A stretch of 64,000 bases of DNA, taken from positions 10,818,082 through 10,882,081 of the forward strand of contig NC_067207.1 of assembly GCF_026262505.1 (NCBI RefSeq). The letters are read 5' to 3'. The notes below the pieces were generated by a model. That model had not been told where the DNA came from, made no database searches, and saw only the letters and a program-made list of their open reading frames with translations. This document shows positions 47,901-57,004 of the stretch, in pieces; position 1 is the first letter of the stretch; each line of letters begins with the position of its first letter. The translations under genes and the position numbers were made by a program. Origin of the DNA: Trichomonas vaginalis G3 (lineage: Eukaryota > Parabasalia > Trichomonadida > Trichomonadidae).

Positions 47901-48337
47901 TGGAAAGAAAACCAGAATGGCTACAAAAACATATATTTGGAAACGAGCTTATTCCATATGGACAGGCACTGTTTGAAGAGCTTGAACCGGAAACTCAGGA
48001 AAGAGTCATGCAAACAATACGCGAAGACTCAAATACAAACTATGCCAAACTCTTTCTAGGATATTGGTTACCTGAGATGGGCGACCAGAGCCCAAAGGCA
48101 AAAAGGACATGGGAAATTTACAACATACTAGGTGAACATGAGGCAAAGATGCAACAACTTGAAGCAGAGGGCAAGTTACCAAAAGTTGCACCAAAGAAGA
48201 AGAGAAGAGTTGGAGAAAGTAGTGAAGAAGTAACTTCATCTAGTGAAAGTAGTGGCAATGAAGGAAAAAGAAGAGTTAAAAACTCAGTCAGGAAGAAAGT
48301 AAAGCTTGGTCCGAGTGGGTTCTATTATGACACATAA
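44969..48337 (+). CDS. Large Polinton protein, coiled-coil plus Pro/Gln region, 1122 aa
   Basis: The ATG at 44969 (MPRKLRKNIRKRKRALKHP) is preferred to the in-frame ATG at 44864, which translates the iteron repeat. The N-terminus is very basic. Residues ~90-280 form a Lys/Gln/Glu coiled coil. At ~395-430 lie GTY-(V/I)PAGG repeats, followed by a Pro/Gln-rich stretch of ~90 residues (PAQQPPPQPAQQPTVQN repeats). The C-terminal ~550 residues look globular, ending in a basic/Ser-rich tail (KKKRRVGESSEEV). No enzyme motif is seen. Size and place next to the capsid gene suggest a virion or assembly protein. The long frame is intact. Confidence 0.72.
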   Translation: MPRKLRKNIRKRKRALKHPIVRLTPQQQLQQQMLNDPTMLQQMSSNPMLLNRVIGAQSGGLRAALLAKMAGYGGAADGTAYNPQSQMNLSSLKNQITDVKKSNIDIQKQISENEKKLEYDRHTKKLNELNVEKKKKEEQLKELSTEQYAKKVSEKAAEVAKMEQDVINLKNHTTQYKVLKDEEIKQKALKTYMDSDEYKKEVEANVKAEKLLQLQNQTVQYENLAQESKNNDAAMQKAMKSAEYIKANNDWLDAQANAKAAQLIGSIRTKIQADEDSSNEALTNADFKNAFEALHSKVKQVNDFSSGKKLKSEGFDKELKEVAQNMTKITDAATRQAVQSAYDAVRATVVESQEKELQQTKTDLVNAFLRTKSQVGHYAADGTYVPAGGTYIPAGGTYILASGTYIPPNPPREAPAPGLPKTFTSSHGHRHRHAPKPAQQQPAQQPPPQPAQQPTVQNPAQQPPPQPTQQPTVQNPAQQQPQTEHGHKRSREQGNQEFLKMLKEECGFPDTVDFSDRYKEAIRKFKEGNTDPNLFSFMVQHQMGYNFKPGKYKLAKGYDLIAYHPNDMDEFTPRYLVSELNDNSTLFMKRVKNRDGTKEERFMSPDDLDRELVKNGLGIYEMPADEVQETPQEEVQIQPDMEEIVQQQQLEEPEGNEQVPPLETNLTELDEDLEQPKNLDPQQEYEVNMESFQESKKNSADTVEEYRKIFTDIQKTPTPDENIQHRMEVLKENVHKYNNPFYLRAFNVQSLDELGENKRLNFNKTYRNETLFKVHSEPNQDGNKPTFVSADYGTTMRWGHKANPDRWFINLQPQFQEVVDAMEVNGEPDIAGILSAALMPLKDMKHADILDQYEMNMADGNITPDVLEHLSQRTTQNHRDGIFGEEFRKKVRDREGREPIVHDLANESLQNVIKTYFADNELRRDEYLRKLKWTVPNEMLVLKNMFLDKIKPTTEINDERLKDWVKAFPFTKDIVGNMERKPEWLQKHIFGNELIPYGQALFEELEPETQERVMQTIREDSNTNYAKLFLGYWLPEMGDQSPKAKRTWEIYNILGEHEAKMQQLEAEGKLPKVAPKKKRRVGESSEEVTSSSESSGNEGKRRVKNSVRKKVKLGPSGFYYDT

Positions 48338-48369
48338 ATCCAACTATTCTATATTTTTACCCATATGAA

Positions 48370-49990
48370 ATGTACGCCGCTCAGAATATAACGCCAACAG
48401 TTTTGGATGCCATGAATGGAAATGTTTCCGAATGGTATAACGAATGCGACAATGCCATTAGAAGGTCAGAAATAGTTCCTGGAACTTACGAATATACAAC
48501 TGCTGTTTCTTATGGAAACGTAGGTGAGTTTGGAGAAGGTTCTTCAACAACAGTAGATATTGCTTGCGACAGGTTTCATATTATTTCTATTGACAACTCT
48601 TTCTTATACGTGGAACAAGAGATTGAAATAAAACCTTCTGCCAAGTTGTCTGACAAGAAAGGTTGCAATGGAATTTTCTATGTCGGATACCAATATGCTC
48701 AGAAGTTTTCATGGGATATTAAGATATATTTCTAACTCTGACTTAGTTCAAACAGTAACATGGGCAAACTATGAATGGTTCGCTTTGAGAAACTCAGTAC
48801 AACCACAAGCTAGAGAACAAACAGACCAGTATGCAAACTATTGAGAAATAAGAAGACTTGACCCTAACGTTCCAGGAGTTTATGTTAACCTTTCTGGACA
48901 AACTGCAGCAGCAGTAACCAAAGTAAATTGAAACTTAGAGTTCCTTTGTCATCTTTCCTCATCTTCAGGTTTTTAAGATACTTGCCAAACCTGGGCAGAG
49001 GAAAAATTTCTATTTCTATCGAACTTACTCCAAGCAAAAATAACTTAGTCATTGCACCAACACAAGACCCATTCACTCTTACAGACGTAAAGGGAGCAAA
49101 TCAAACGTCATTCGCCGAATTTTGCAAAGACAAAGTTGACTTAGACTTTGGTTTCTCAAAACCTCAAACAACTGAAGTAAACTATTATTTCAATGCTGCT
49201 GGAACTGCTTGGGACCCAGTTAAGTTCACATGCGAAAAGTTTGAATGCAAGAGAATAGAAAGCAGACTTGCAGTCTATATGTTGGACCCAGATATTTCAA
49301 ATGCTTTAGCTGCCAAATATATTGCAGTTCCACTTATGTTCCCTATACACCAAATATCTGTCAAAGACTTTGCAGGTGAAGTTGGAAACCAAAGTGCTGA
49401 CCAGGTGCAAGAACAGATATTGCTTTAACAACTGCAATGAAACATGCAGATACTATGTTTGTACTGTTCAGACGAACTATAAATGACTATTCTTGTTCTA
49501 CAACCCTGGTATTTAAATATAATAAAATAGGATGGCAATATTATCCAGAGAAGAATATTCTACAGTTGAGGATATGAGGTCATACAACTTGACATTAGAT
49601 GCTATGAACTTTAACAACAACTTCACAACAACCATTAACCCTGAAATGCAAAGTTCTATTATGCCATATGTGAAAGTATGGACTCATACAGGAGGTCAAA
49701 AAACTCAATATACAAATGGAGACCGTTCAAACTTTTGGCTTGGCATTCCATTTGCTGACTCAGAAGACTTTATGGGTGGTATTTCAACTGTTTGGTACAG
49801 TTCAAATACAATATACTGGTGACAGAGACGGTCCAGATGAATTGAAAGCAAAGAAGTTTACAAAACCAATAGCACTTTTCACAGAAGATGCTCTTTTGAA
49901 GATTCGTTTCGATGAAACCTGCTGGGGCTCCTCAGATTGGTATAACGACAGCTTCCATCGAGCAGATTTTGGCAGCAGGTCAGTAAGTTG
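48370..49990 (+). pseudogene. Polinton major capsid protein (double jelly-roll), decayed
   Basis: The gene begins MYAAQNITPTVLDAMNGNV 33 bp after the previous stop, behind a TATTTTTACCCATATGAA box. Beta-rich segments (FHIISIDNSFLYVEQEIEI; GRGKISISIELTPSKNNLVI; KYIAVPLMFPIHQIS) and a span of about 540 codons match the Polinton major capsid protein, which forms pseudo-hexameric double jelly-roll capsomers. Its place between the large protein and the 262-aa gene fits. Assignment is by size, order and pattern rather than a single motif. The gene has several breaks. Confidence 0.65.
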
Positions 49991-50063
49991 TTCTTGAACT
50001 GACTTCTCTCCGTCAAATATTGACAGTACGCCAGTTTTGACATAGTATTGTATTATAAACTTA

Positions 50064-50297
50064 CTTTAGAAATATCGGTCAGTTTTGTTGTTATATTTTT
50101 GTCAACGTCAAGAACTTTCACCATTTCAGTTATACCAACTTTCTTTGCTTTATGAAATATTTTGGTTCAGCAAAGACTGCTATTCTATAACATTTTCCAT
50201 TGTTTGTATAAAGAACTATTCTGTCAATGAACTTGTATTGTTTGTGTGTGTAAACTTTGTTTTGCTTCAATTCGAAGAGATACTCAAATACGTCCAT
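50064..50297 (-). pseudogene. Small minus-strand Polinton gene, decayed
   Basis: The minus strand from 50297 encodes MDVFEYLFELKQNKVYTHKQ and further charged, aromatic sequence. It is divergent from the 50316 gene with an 18-bp spacer, another very short bidirectional promoter. Unknown function; broken. Confidence 0.45.
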
Positions 50298-50315
50298 CTT
50301 TTTATTCTAAGTAAA

Positions 50316-50898
50316 ATGTCATTTCCGAAAAATAGAAGCGTAAGTGTTTCAAAAGGTTTAATGGCGGTGGCAGATGTGAAAGTTAAATTCACCAACTCAA
50401 ACAAACAGTCAAAGTGTTGTTGTCAATGTCAAAGAAAGAGATGTTGAAGTGGGGAAACCATACGAAGACGAAGATGGTATAACAATAGTTCCTGTAAAAG
50501 AACAACCAACATATCCTGAAGTTAGCAGAGACTTAAGTTCTGTTGCAGATATTCGAAACGACTACATGCAACTTAAAGACAAACTTAAAACTCAGGAGAA
50601 GATTTGTCAAGCTTTAGGTATAATGTTAAACTTGGTCGAACACAACCCTGTAAAAGTGAACTCATATGTCATTGCACCTCATGAAGTTTTGAAAGAACTA
50701 TTGAAACTTTTGACAGAGGCAGACGATATAAACATCAAAGAAATAGAACCCGACATTGCTTGCTGTGGTGTTTCATATAATGTCATTGACAAGATATACG
50801 TTATGAAAGGAGGTGAAACGTTGAACTTAAAATATAGTTTCCCAGACGTCATAAAAATATTTGACGACCACAACATTTCATTAAAATTTACTTGCTAA
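50316..50898 (+). pseudogene. Polinton gene of unknown function, ~190 codons, decayed
   Basis: The gene begins MSFPKNRSVSVSKGLMAVAD at 50316 behind TTTTTATTCTAAGTAAA. The larger second part includes a helical segment (VADIRNDYMQLKDKLKTQEK) and an alternating beta pattern to the stop at 50898, six bases before the next ATG. It is broken in the first third. No motif recognised; its position in the capsid gene block suggests a virion role. Confidence 0.5.
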
Positions 50899-50904
50899 GT
50901 AAAA

Positions 50905-51693
50905 ATGGCAGAAGACATAGTGGTTTATACTATTACGACTAAAAATCCTGAGTCATATAATTCTATAACAACAAACTTACAAAGTCCTCAAGGACGATAT
51001 TGTAAACTGACCTTAAACACGATGACGACTAAAGCCTGTTTTGCTCTTTTGACACCAGAAGATTTTATTGTTGTGAATGGTAAAAAATACTTCTTTGAAG
51101 ATACTTACTCAGATATACCACCAACAGGTTTTGTTGACTTATTTAATACTTTAAGGACGGATGTAACATGTGCTGCAACTAGAGCAGGTTTCATTATGTT
51201 TGGATGTCCGACTGAGTTTACTATAAACGATATGAGCTATAATACAAAACTTATATCTGGTTTTTACTACCAACAGTTTCCTATAACAGGAAAAGGTGTC
51301 ATACAAGGTCTATCTATTCCATTGACTTTAAGCACACCAATCTTATATATTGTTTCAAACTTAGGTTCAAAGTGCTATTCGAATGTCGACAGAAACTACT
51401 ATGACCAAAAGATACTCATGCGTATAAACAACACTTTCTCTGCTGGTTTGCCTATTGTTCATTCGAATGCAGAGTTTTCAGCTTTAGTAAACTCAAACAC
51501 TTTAGCAAACATAAACTTAACCTTAGTTGACGCAAACTTTGTTCCTGTAAAACTTTTATGTCCTATGTATTTGTCAATGACAGCAGAAAGTTTCGAATTG
51601 GAAGATGCAACTGGTGAAAGTATTGTACTACAAGAACAACTTCAACAACAAATAGCTCAAGAACAACAAATGCAACAACAAAGTCAAGAATAA
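50905..51693 (+). CDS. Putative minor capsid (penton-like) protein, 262 aa
   Basis: An intact 262-aa frame. Residues 1-225 are rich in alternating hydrophobic strands (DIVVYTITTKNPESYNSITT; FEDTYSDIPPTGFVDLFNTL; QGLSIPLTLSTPILYIVSNL), fitting a single jelly-roll. The tail is Gln-rich (QEQLQQQIAQEQQMQQQ). Polintons encode a single-jelly-roll minor capsid protein of this size near the major capsid gene; that role is inferred from size, fold pattern and location. The start is 6 bp after the previous stop (TAAGTAAAAATGG). Confidence 0.55.
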   Translation: MAEDIVVYTITTKNPESYNSITTNLQSPQGRYCKLTLNTMTTKACFALLTPEDFIVVNGKKYFFEDTYSDIPPTGFVDLFNTLRTDVTCAATRAGFIMFGCPTEFTINDMSYNTKLISGFYYQQFPITGKGVIQGLSIPLTLSTPILYIVSNLGSKCYSNVDRNYYDQKILMRINNTFSAGLPIVHSNAEFSALVNSNTLANINLTLVDANFVPVKLLCPMYLSMTAESFELEDATGESIVLQEQLQQQIAQEQQMQQQSQE

Positions 51694-51721
51694 AAAAAAT
51701 ATTTTTTTTATTTTTATAAAA

Positions 51722-52908
51722 ATGTACAGAATAGATGTTTCAGATTTTTATGACTTCCAAGCCTTCAGAAATATGTGTCCATTTAGAGACTATAACAAAG
51801 CAGTCGAGAATTTGAAACGTTTAGTCATTTATGTCGACTCTGCCCCAGAATGTTATGTTATGAAAGAATGGGATGTAGTCTTAACAAACCTAAAGCGACA
51901 ATAGTTTCAGAACAAGAATGTAGACAGAAACTTAAGAAAATAAAAGTCGTACAAGTTGGCATGAAGATGTTAGATGCTTGGGATATCTTATTGTCAAACT
52001 TGAAGATTTTTCAGTTCGTGTATAAAGTTCTATACACCATCTCCAAACTTCTATTCTATCTTCACTGGATATAAATACGAACAAGTAGAATGGAAAGAAA
52101 ATGTTATAGAAGCTTGTTAGACCATGTCAAAGAAATTATATGCAATGGAAACGAAAGAGTCTATGAGTATATCTTATGTTGGTTTGAAAAACATCTTACA
52201 ACATCCAAGTGCTAAAAATGAAACTGCTCTCATTATAATTGGAAAACAAGGAACAGGTAAGAAAACTTTCTTTACAGATATCTTATGCAAACTGTTAGAG
52301 GGCTATTCGAACCCTAATATGACAAACTTAGAAAACATCTGCGGTAAATTTAACTCTTCAATAGAGAATATGAAACTTATAGTATGTAACGAACTTCAAA
52401 GTATAGATACAACAAAAGTTTTAACTCAGATGCTTTGAAGAGTCTTATAACAGACAAAGTTGGAGTTGTTGAAAGAAATATAAAAGACCAAAGGGTTTGT
52501 GAAAATGTTGCAAATTTCATCATGGTTTCAAACAATGCGTTCCGATGAAGTTAGAAAGTTCTGACAGAAGATATGGTAGTTGTCAGAACGTCAGAAGCTC
52601 ATATGCAAGATACAGAATATTTTGACGACTTAGCAGAAACTTTGACATCTGACTTTTACAACCACTTGTTCTCATATTTCATGACATTAGATATTTCTAA
52701 GTTCAATCCAAGACAAATTCCACATACCGAAGAGAGACAAACATTGTTAGAAGCAAACAAGAGTGTATATGAACTTTTCATAGATGAGACTAACTTTGAG
52801 TGTTTAGATGAAAGGTCATTGTACGATTCGTATAAACAATATTGTCAAGAGTATGGTTATATGACAGCGTCTAAACGAACATTCTTGCAAATGTCAAAAG
52901 TCTTTTAG
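51722..52908 (+). pseudogene. SF3-type primase-helicase of Polinton, decayed
   Basis: A Walker A motif (IIGKQGTGKKT) is followed at family spacing by an acidic Walker-B-like block (LIVCNELQS), then the motif-C region with NFIMVSNN, and RYVVVRT. Downstream helical sequence ends with a winged-helix-like SLYDSYKQYCQEYGYMTAS. This is the D5/SF3 helicase plan of NCLDV, virophages and some Polintons (primase-helicase, DUF5906-like). It would unwind DNA during replication. The gene carries several breaks. It starts behind a T-rich TTTTTATAAAAATG signal. Confidence 0.75.
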
Positions 52909-52988
52909 ACGTACAGAATGGTGTATATACAAAGAAAAATTTTTCTGAGTAAATTTTTAAAAAAATATTTTTTTATCCGATAGAAAAG

Positions 52989-53405
52989 ATGACGAAATTC
53001 ATCTCAGTAAACAAGTACATGTCAGGACTTAAAGAAGAACTAGACCCATTCACATATTTGAATTTTACTTCTACCATTTTGAAAAGTCTACATTTGACAA
53101 AGTTTGGAACATCGAACCAGTTAAGTTTGCTATTGTGACTAAAAATGGTGCGAAATTTGAAGACTTAGACATAGAAGGTTTGTTAACAGTCAAAGAAAGT
53201 TTTGACAGAAGTTTTCAAACCTTAAAGAAGGCAAAGCATACAAACTTGTTATACCTTATGAACCAAAGAAAGCAGACGACTATGAATATTATGAGTCTAA
53301 GATAGTTGAAGTTCAAGGTAAATTGGGTAAAAAGATTTTAGAGTCTAAGCCAGTGTTTGCTCTAAAGAGGAAGAGAACATTGACATTGACCCAGAAATGT
53401 TCTAA
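52989..53405 (+). pseudogene. Small Polinton gene of unknown function, decayed
   Basis: The gene begins MTKFISVNKYMSGLKEELDP after ATTTTTTTATCCGATAGAAAAG. The second part includes YKLVIPYEPKKADDYEYYES and a basic tail. No recognised family; broken. It converges with the minus-strand gene at 53424-53870. Confidence 0.4.
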
Positions 53406-53423
53406 AAATAAAATTTTATTTTT

Positions 53424-53870
53424 ACATGTCAAATTTCTTTTTCTCTGGTTCAGGTTCTTTCTTCTCTTCTTCTACTTTCTTTTCTTTCTTTTCTCTCTTC
53501 TTCTTTTCTGTGGAGTTATGTCAAACTTCTCAGAACCATATTTTTGTAAAAGTGCTTTGTCATTTAATAGCTCTTCTATTCTGTTTTCTATTTCATCTTC
53601 AAGAACAGCGCATGTGTCTTCTTTGCATTCTAAGAAGTTTTGTTGGACTTCATCTCTCCAAGAGGCGTCATCTCTGTCAACAAGTCTGTCATTGACAAAT
53701 TTTAAGACTTCTCTGCTTAATGTTTTATGGTTCTTGTCATATTCCCAGAAACAGAACTTTAGAACAAATTCCCCTTTCTTGTTTACACTATGTAAGATTT
53801 TATGGTCGACAGATGTTTTTGCTGTCGAAAAGCTTGTCTCGAATATAAATAGCGAAATCGCTAGAACATT
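53424..53870 (-). pseudogene. Minus-strand Polinton gene, acidic-helical with basic tail, decayed
   Basis: Minus-strand coding of about 130 residues contains KTLSREVLKFVNDRLVDRDD, an acidic helical segment (EDEIENRIEELLNDKALLQK), and a very basic end (QKRRREKRKKRK). Its start is not clear. It is divergent from the packaging ATPase at 53905 with a short AT-only spacer. Function unknown. Confidence 0.4.
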
Positions 53871-53904
53871 TTCTAAAAGATAAAAATTTTAATTTTTCTA
53901 AAAA

Positions 53905-54779
53905 ATGTTAGAAAAAAAGTTTGCTGACATTGACAAGAAATTTGAGAATGTTTTAAACAAGAACAAGAGGAAGTTAGAAAATGCTCAGATAAAACCCATA
54001 CATGACAAGTTCTTATTTGCTCAGAATGGTATAACAGGTCTAATCGCACCACCTGGGTCGGGTAAGACTTTCACTTATCTTAAAATGGCTGCACAACAAC
54101 AAGAACTAGATGAGAAGAACCCATTCTATGAGTTAGTAGTCATTTGTAGTACTTCGGGTCAATTTGACCAAACAGTCAATTCGTTCAAAGATATTATAAA
54201 AAAGTCTAAGTTAGTATGTATAAAAGATACTGAGTGTTAGATTGGATAAAGAAGTACCAAAGAAGAGTTTTGAAGTACAATGCTATAAATGAGTATATAA
54301 ACTCGAAGTTTAAAGACCCAAATGAGGAAATGCAGAGAATATTAGAGAAGAAACACTTCAGAAACAAACAGAAAGAGATAGAGTACATTTCGAAGAAATT
54401 GCAATCTTACGATTGGAAGACTTACCCTCACAGATGTCTTCTTATCTTAGATGATTTCGCCTCTCATCCTTTGTTAAAGAACAGAGAACAAGACATGTGT
54501 CGAATTCTTAAGAAGCTCAGACACTTTAACATCTCAGTTGTCATTTGTGTACAGACAGCCAAGAGTTTAAGTAAGGATGTAAAGAGAATACTTACTGATA
54601 TCATACTTTTCCCCGGATTGTCCGAAGACGATTTCATGGAACTTATGAAAGAGTCCATGGCAGGTAAGTTTGACAGACATGAACTATGGGAGAAGTACAA
54701 AGTCATACAAGACCCTCATACTTCTTTCAGAATTCATATCTACGCGAACAAAGTTCAAATTGTAAAAAGTCAAGCGTAA
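53905..54779 (+). pseudogene. Polinton genome-packaging ATPase (A32/FtsK-HerA type), decayed
   Basis: A Walker A motif (LIAPPGSGKTFTYLK) lies ~50 residues from the start, and a Walker B (CLLILDDFASHPL) downstream is followed by an NISVVICVQTAKSL sensor-type strand. This arrangement is that of the A32-like packaging ATPases of Polintons and NCLDVs, which pump the genome into capsids. The gene is about 290 codons, near family size, and has about one break. Confidence 0.8.
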
Positions 54780-54782
54780 AAA

Positions 54783-54873
54783 ATGTAAGTGTTTGAGTCT
54801 TAGTCTGTTGTGGTGCTGGGGCTGTCGGTTCTTCTGGCTTTGGAAGACATTCAGGAAGAGGAACGTCGGACAT
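54783..54873 (-). pseudogene. Truncated duplicate of the Pro/Gln-rich gene at 61683
   Basis: The minus strand from 54873 begins MSDVPLPECLPKPEEPTAPAPQQ, clearly the same start as MSDVPPTESIPKPEEPKAPA at 62039. The rest is missing. It is divergent from the remnant at 55155, as the full gene is from 62398. Confidence 0.65.
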
Positions 54874-54901
54874 TCGTTTGTGTCCTGTCGGATGGAAGGA
54901 C

Positions 54902-55140
54902 TTTTCCAGTTGTCGGGAAAATATTTTCCTGTCGGAAGGAAATTTTTTTCCTGTTGGAAGGAAAAATTTTTCCTGAACTTCGACCAAAAAGTTCTCAATT
55001 TTCGAAAATTTGAATGGTTTACGGACGAACAACAGGAAATTTTTTTCCAGTTGTCAGGAAATTTTTTTCCAGTTGTCAGGAAATTTTTTTCCTGTTGTCG
55101 GGAAATTTTCCTATCGGAAGGAAATTTTTTTCCTGTTGGA
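54902..55140. repeat. Palindromic GGAAATTTTTTTCC-type array
   Basis: About eight units of GGAAATTTTTTTCC or GGAAAAATTTTTCC, each separated by AGTTGTC/TGTTGGAA-type spacers of ~10-12 bases, in two blocks (54902-54976 and 55034-55140). Each unit is a short palindrome. It occupies the spacer of a divergent gene pair. Confidence 0.85.
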
Positions 55141-55154
55141 AGGAAGGACTCGGA

Positions 55155-55240
55155 ATGCCAGAAGGATTTGACAAGACAATTTACCTTATAGAGCTACCTG
55201 AGCCATCTTTGGTGTCAAGCTTGAAAAATAAATGGTTCAT
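55155..55240 (+). pseudogene. Remnant of the gene seen at 62398
   Basis: The plus strand begins MPEGFDKTIYLIELPEPS; the DNA CAATTTACCTTATAGAG is shared with 62398-62450 (EAIYLIER). The remainder runs into the 3' end of the KilA-N gene. Fragment only. Confidence 0.5.
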
Positions 55241-56065
55241 CTACTCTGCTTGTTTGAAGTTGTCAAAATACTCTGTTATTTTTTCCTTTAACAATGGCAA
55301 ATCTTCTTTGAATGTAAGTATTGTACAACCTTTCATATCATAGTGTGTTTGAGGTAACGTATCTTGAACTATCTGTTTAACATCTTCATTCGGTGTCATT
55401 GAAATCGGTAAGTTTTCGCGATAGAACCAATTTCTGTCAGATTTGTAAATCTTAGCAAGGTCGTAAAAGCTTTTGTTGTTTCTTCTGACTAAATGCAACA
55501 TAACCATATCTCTGTCTTCTTCATTTTCCATCTCTTCAGTGTAAATCATATACTTATAGTTCTTTTCCTTTCCTTTTGGTACCGAACGTGGTATTCTTTT
55601 CTGTATGGTTTTGTCTTTTGCTTCAATGACTTCATCTTTTGCTTCAAGCTTGTTCTCTAGCTCTTCACGTTCTTGTCTATGAATTTCGTCAAGAAGTTTG
55701 TAAACATGCCATGCATAACGAGGTGAAGCCCACATTGCAACAGCATTTACAAGAAGTCTATGTACATACCAACCTCTCAAACCAGGAGCCAAATTTTTAC
55801 GATTTTCATGTGTTTTATGCAAGACCGAAAAAAGTCGGTCTAGAGAAATTTCACTCAAAAGTTCTTGTGTGCTTTGGTTTTTGAACCAGTCGTCTGCGTG
55901 TTTAGTGTCTGGAGCAAAACATGCTGTCAAAATACTTCGCATTTGGTACATGTCATCTTTGACCGAACGAATGAGACGTAACTGTTTGTTATACTGAACC
56001 CACTCATATTCTTCATCTATAGCTTCATGAACGATAGCAGTTGTTGTGTTCTCTGATGTTGACAT
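55241..56065 (-). CDS. KilA-N domain protein 1 (viral DNA-binding family)
   Basis: The start at 56065 (MSTSENTTTAIVHEAI) is chosen because it follows the shared leader; an in-frame ATG at 56083 lies within it. The protein is 274 aa. The KilA-N-like core spans ~residues 45-135 and includes the family hallmark around GWYVHRLLVNAVAMWASPRY, which aligns with GTYVDPRLLNYIAMWASPKY of the 58624 gene. A Lys/Glu coiled linker (~140-165) and a C-terminal domain of unknown type follow. KilA-N proteins of phages and large DNA viruses bind DNA and probably regulate. Intact. Confidence 0.75.
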   Translation of the reverse strand: MSTSENTTTAIVHEAIDEEYEWVQYNKQLRLIRSVKDDMYQMRSILTACFAPDTKHADDWFKNQSTQELLSEISLDRLFSVLHKTHENRKNLAPGLRGWYVHRLLVNAVAMWASPRYAWHVYKLLDEIHRQEREELENKLEAKDEVIEAKDKTIQKRIPRSVPKGKEKNYKYMIYTEEMENEEDRDMVMLHLVRRNNKSFYDLAKIYKSDRNWFYRENLPISMTPNEDVKQIVQDTLPQTHYDMKGCTILTFKEDLPLLKEKITEYFDNFKQAE

Positions 56066-56130
56066 ATCTGTCTTTACATACAAAATAAAAAAATAAAATT
56101 AGCGTTATTTTCTATCTTGTATAAAAGACC
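56066..56130 (-). promoter_or_regulatory. Regulator-class promoter of KilA-N gene 1
   Basis: Reading toward the gene: TATACAAGATAGAAAATAA, an AT-only stretch, then TTTTGTATGTAAAGACAG a few bases before ATG. The box and leader recur before 56755, 58260 (leader only) and 59286. Confidence 0.5.
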
Positions 56131-56143
56131 AAAAATAAACGCT

Positions 56144-56755
56144 TTACATGTATTTTTCAGCAACTTCGTCAAATAATTTTATAGCACTATCTATCTCATC
56201 TACTTCAAACGTTTCTTTACCTTTTCTAGGAGCACCATACATTTTCTCAAACTTTTCAAGTAGTTCTGTTTCAGCAGCTCTCATATCATTTACAAACACA
56301 ACCTTAACTCTATTGACTGTATTGTCATATCTTTGAGTTATATTAAATGTTCTTCCTATCTTATATCTCTTTGTATTGAAGTCCTTCGGTTTCTGAACGA
56401 TGTAAAGTAAGCCTTCACTGCAACGTTCCGTATCGAATGAACCATATGTTATGAAATTATATCCAACAACTGGGTCTAACCATAACAAAACTATTGGTAT
56501 AAGACTTTTGTCTATAAGATATGCTCTTGTTCCATAGAATCTTACCGATATCATAAGCTCAGGATTTCTTGTCAAAATTTTCTGAGTTGAAGCATTTCTA
56601 ACCCAGTCCTTTGCTTTCTTTTCAGATAGTGTTAGAATGTCTGACAAAGAATATTTGTTGTATTTCTTTGAGTATCTTACGTTTAAATCACCAATTCTAA
56701 CCACTTTGGTGTCATTGTCTATCTTTTTAACTGTTTCAAACTCAATGTTTAACAT
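56144..56755 (-). CDS. KilA-N plus GIY-YIG/T5orf172-like protein
   Basis: A 203-aa intact protein. Residues ~20-110 resemble a diverged KilA-N domain (GDLNVRYSKKYNKYSLSDIL; AYLIDKSLIPIVLLWLDPVV). Residues ~115-200 match the T5orf172/MUG113 group of GIY-YIG-like nucleases: LLYIVQKP, then KRYKIGRTFNITQRYDNTV, a DMRAAETELLEKFEKMYGAP helix and the ending ETFEVD. The same KilA-N plus T5orf172 pairing is known in NCLDV and phage proteins. The YIG-equivalent KIG and the Arg are present. It may nick DNA or act only as a binding regulator. Confidence 0.75.
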   Translation of the reverse strand: MLNIEFETVKKIDNDTKVVRIGDLNVRYSKKYNKYSLSDILTLSEKKAKDWVRNASTQKILTRNPELMISVRFYGTRAYLIDKSLIPIVLLWLDPVVGYNFITYGSFDTERCSEGLLYIVQKPKDFNTKRYKIGRTFNITQRYDNTVNRVKVVFVNDMRAAETELLEKFEKMYGAPRKGKETFEVDEIDSAIKLFDEVAEKYM

Positions 56756-56822
56756 TTCCTGTTCTTACATACAAAATAAAAAAATAAAAAAAAATAAAAC
56801 TAACTTTTTTTTCTATCTTGTA
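56756..56822 (-). promoter_or_regulatory. Regulator-class promoter of the KilA-N/GIY-YIG gene
   Basis: Toward the gene: ACAAGATAGAAAAAAAAGTTAG, an A/T run, then TTTTGTATGTAAGAACAGG directly before AAATG. It shares box and leader with the promoters at 56066 and 59287. Confidence 0.55.
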
Positions 56823-56832
56823 TAAAAGATAT

Positions 56833-56998
56833 GATTTCATAGAGTTTTTTTACGAAGTGTAAAAGTTCTCTTCGTCAAAAAAATACAGTTATATCATGAT
56901 TTTTGGTCATTTTTTCACGATTTCATAGAGTTTTTTTACGAAGTGTAAAAGTTCTCTTCGTCAAAAAAATACAGTTATATAATGAAATTTGGTCATTT
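56833..56998. repeat. 86-bp tandem duplication with internal hairpins
   Basis: Two copies starting GATTTCATAGAGTTTTTTTA at 56833 and 56919. Each contains a hairpin TTTTTTTACGAAG ... CTTCGTCAAAAAAA with a 12-nt loop. No coding potential. Confidence 0.8.
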
Positions 56999-57004
56999 TT
57001 TCAG

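Noticed and set aside
53323-53883. 186-aa plus-strand Phe/Ser-rich frame
   Set aside because: It covers the antisense of a minus-strand Polinton gene (53424-53870) and reads as a shadow.
56756-56822. GTATGT in regulator-class leaders as a splice donor
   Set aside because: No matching branch/acceptor downstream, and two of the four leaders have TTGTAAG instead.
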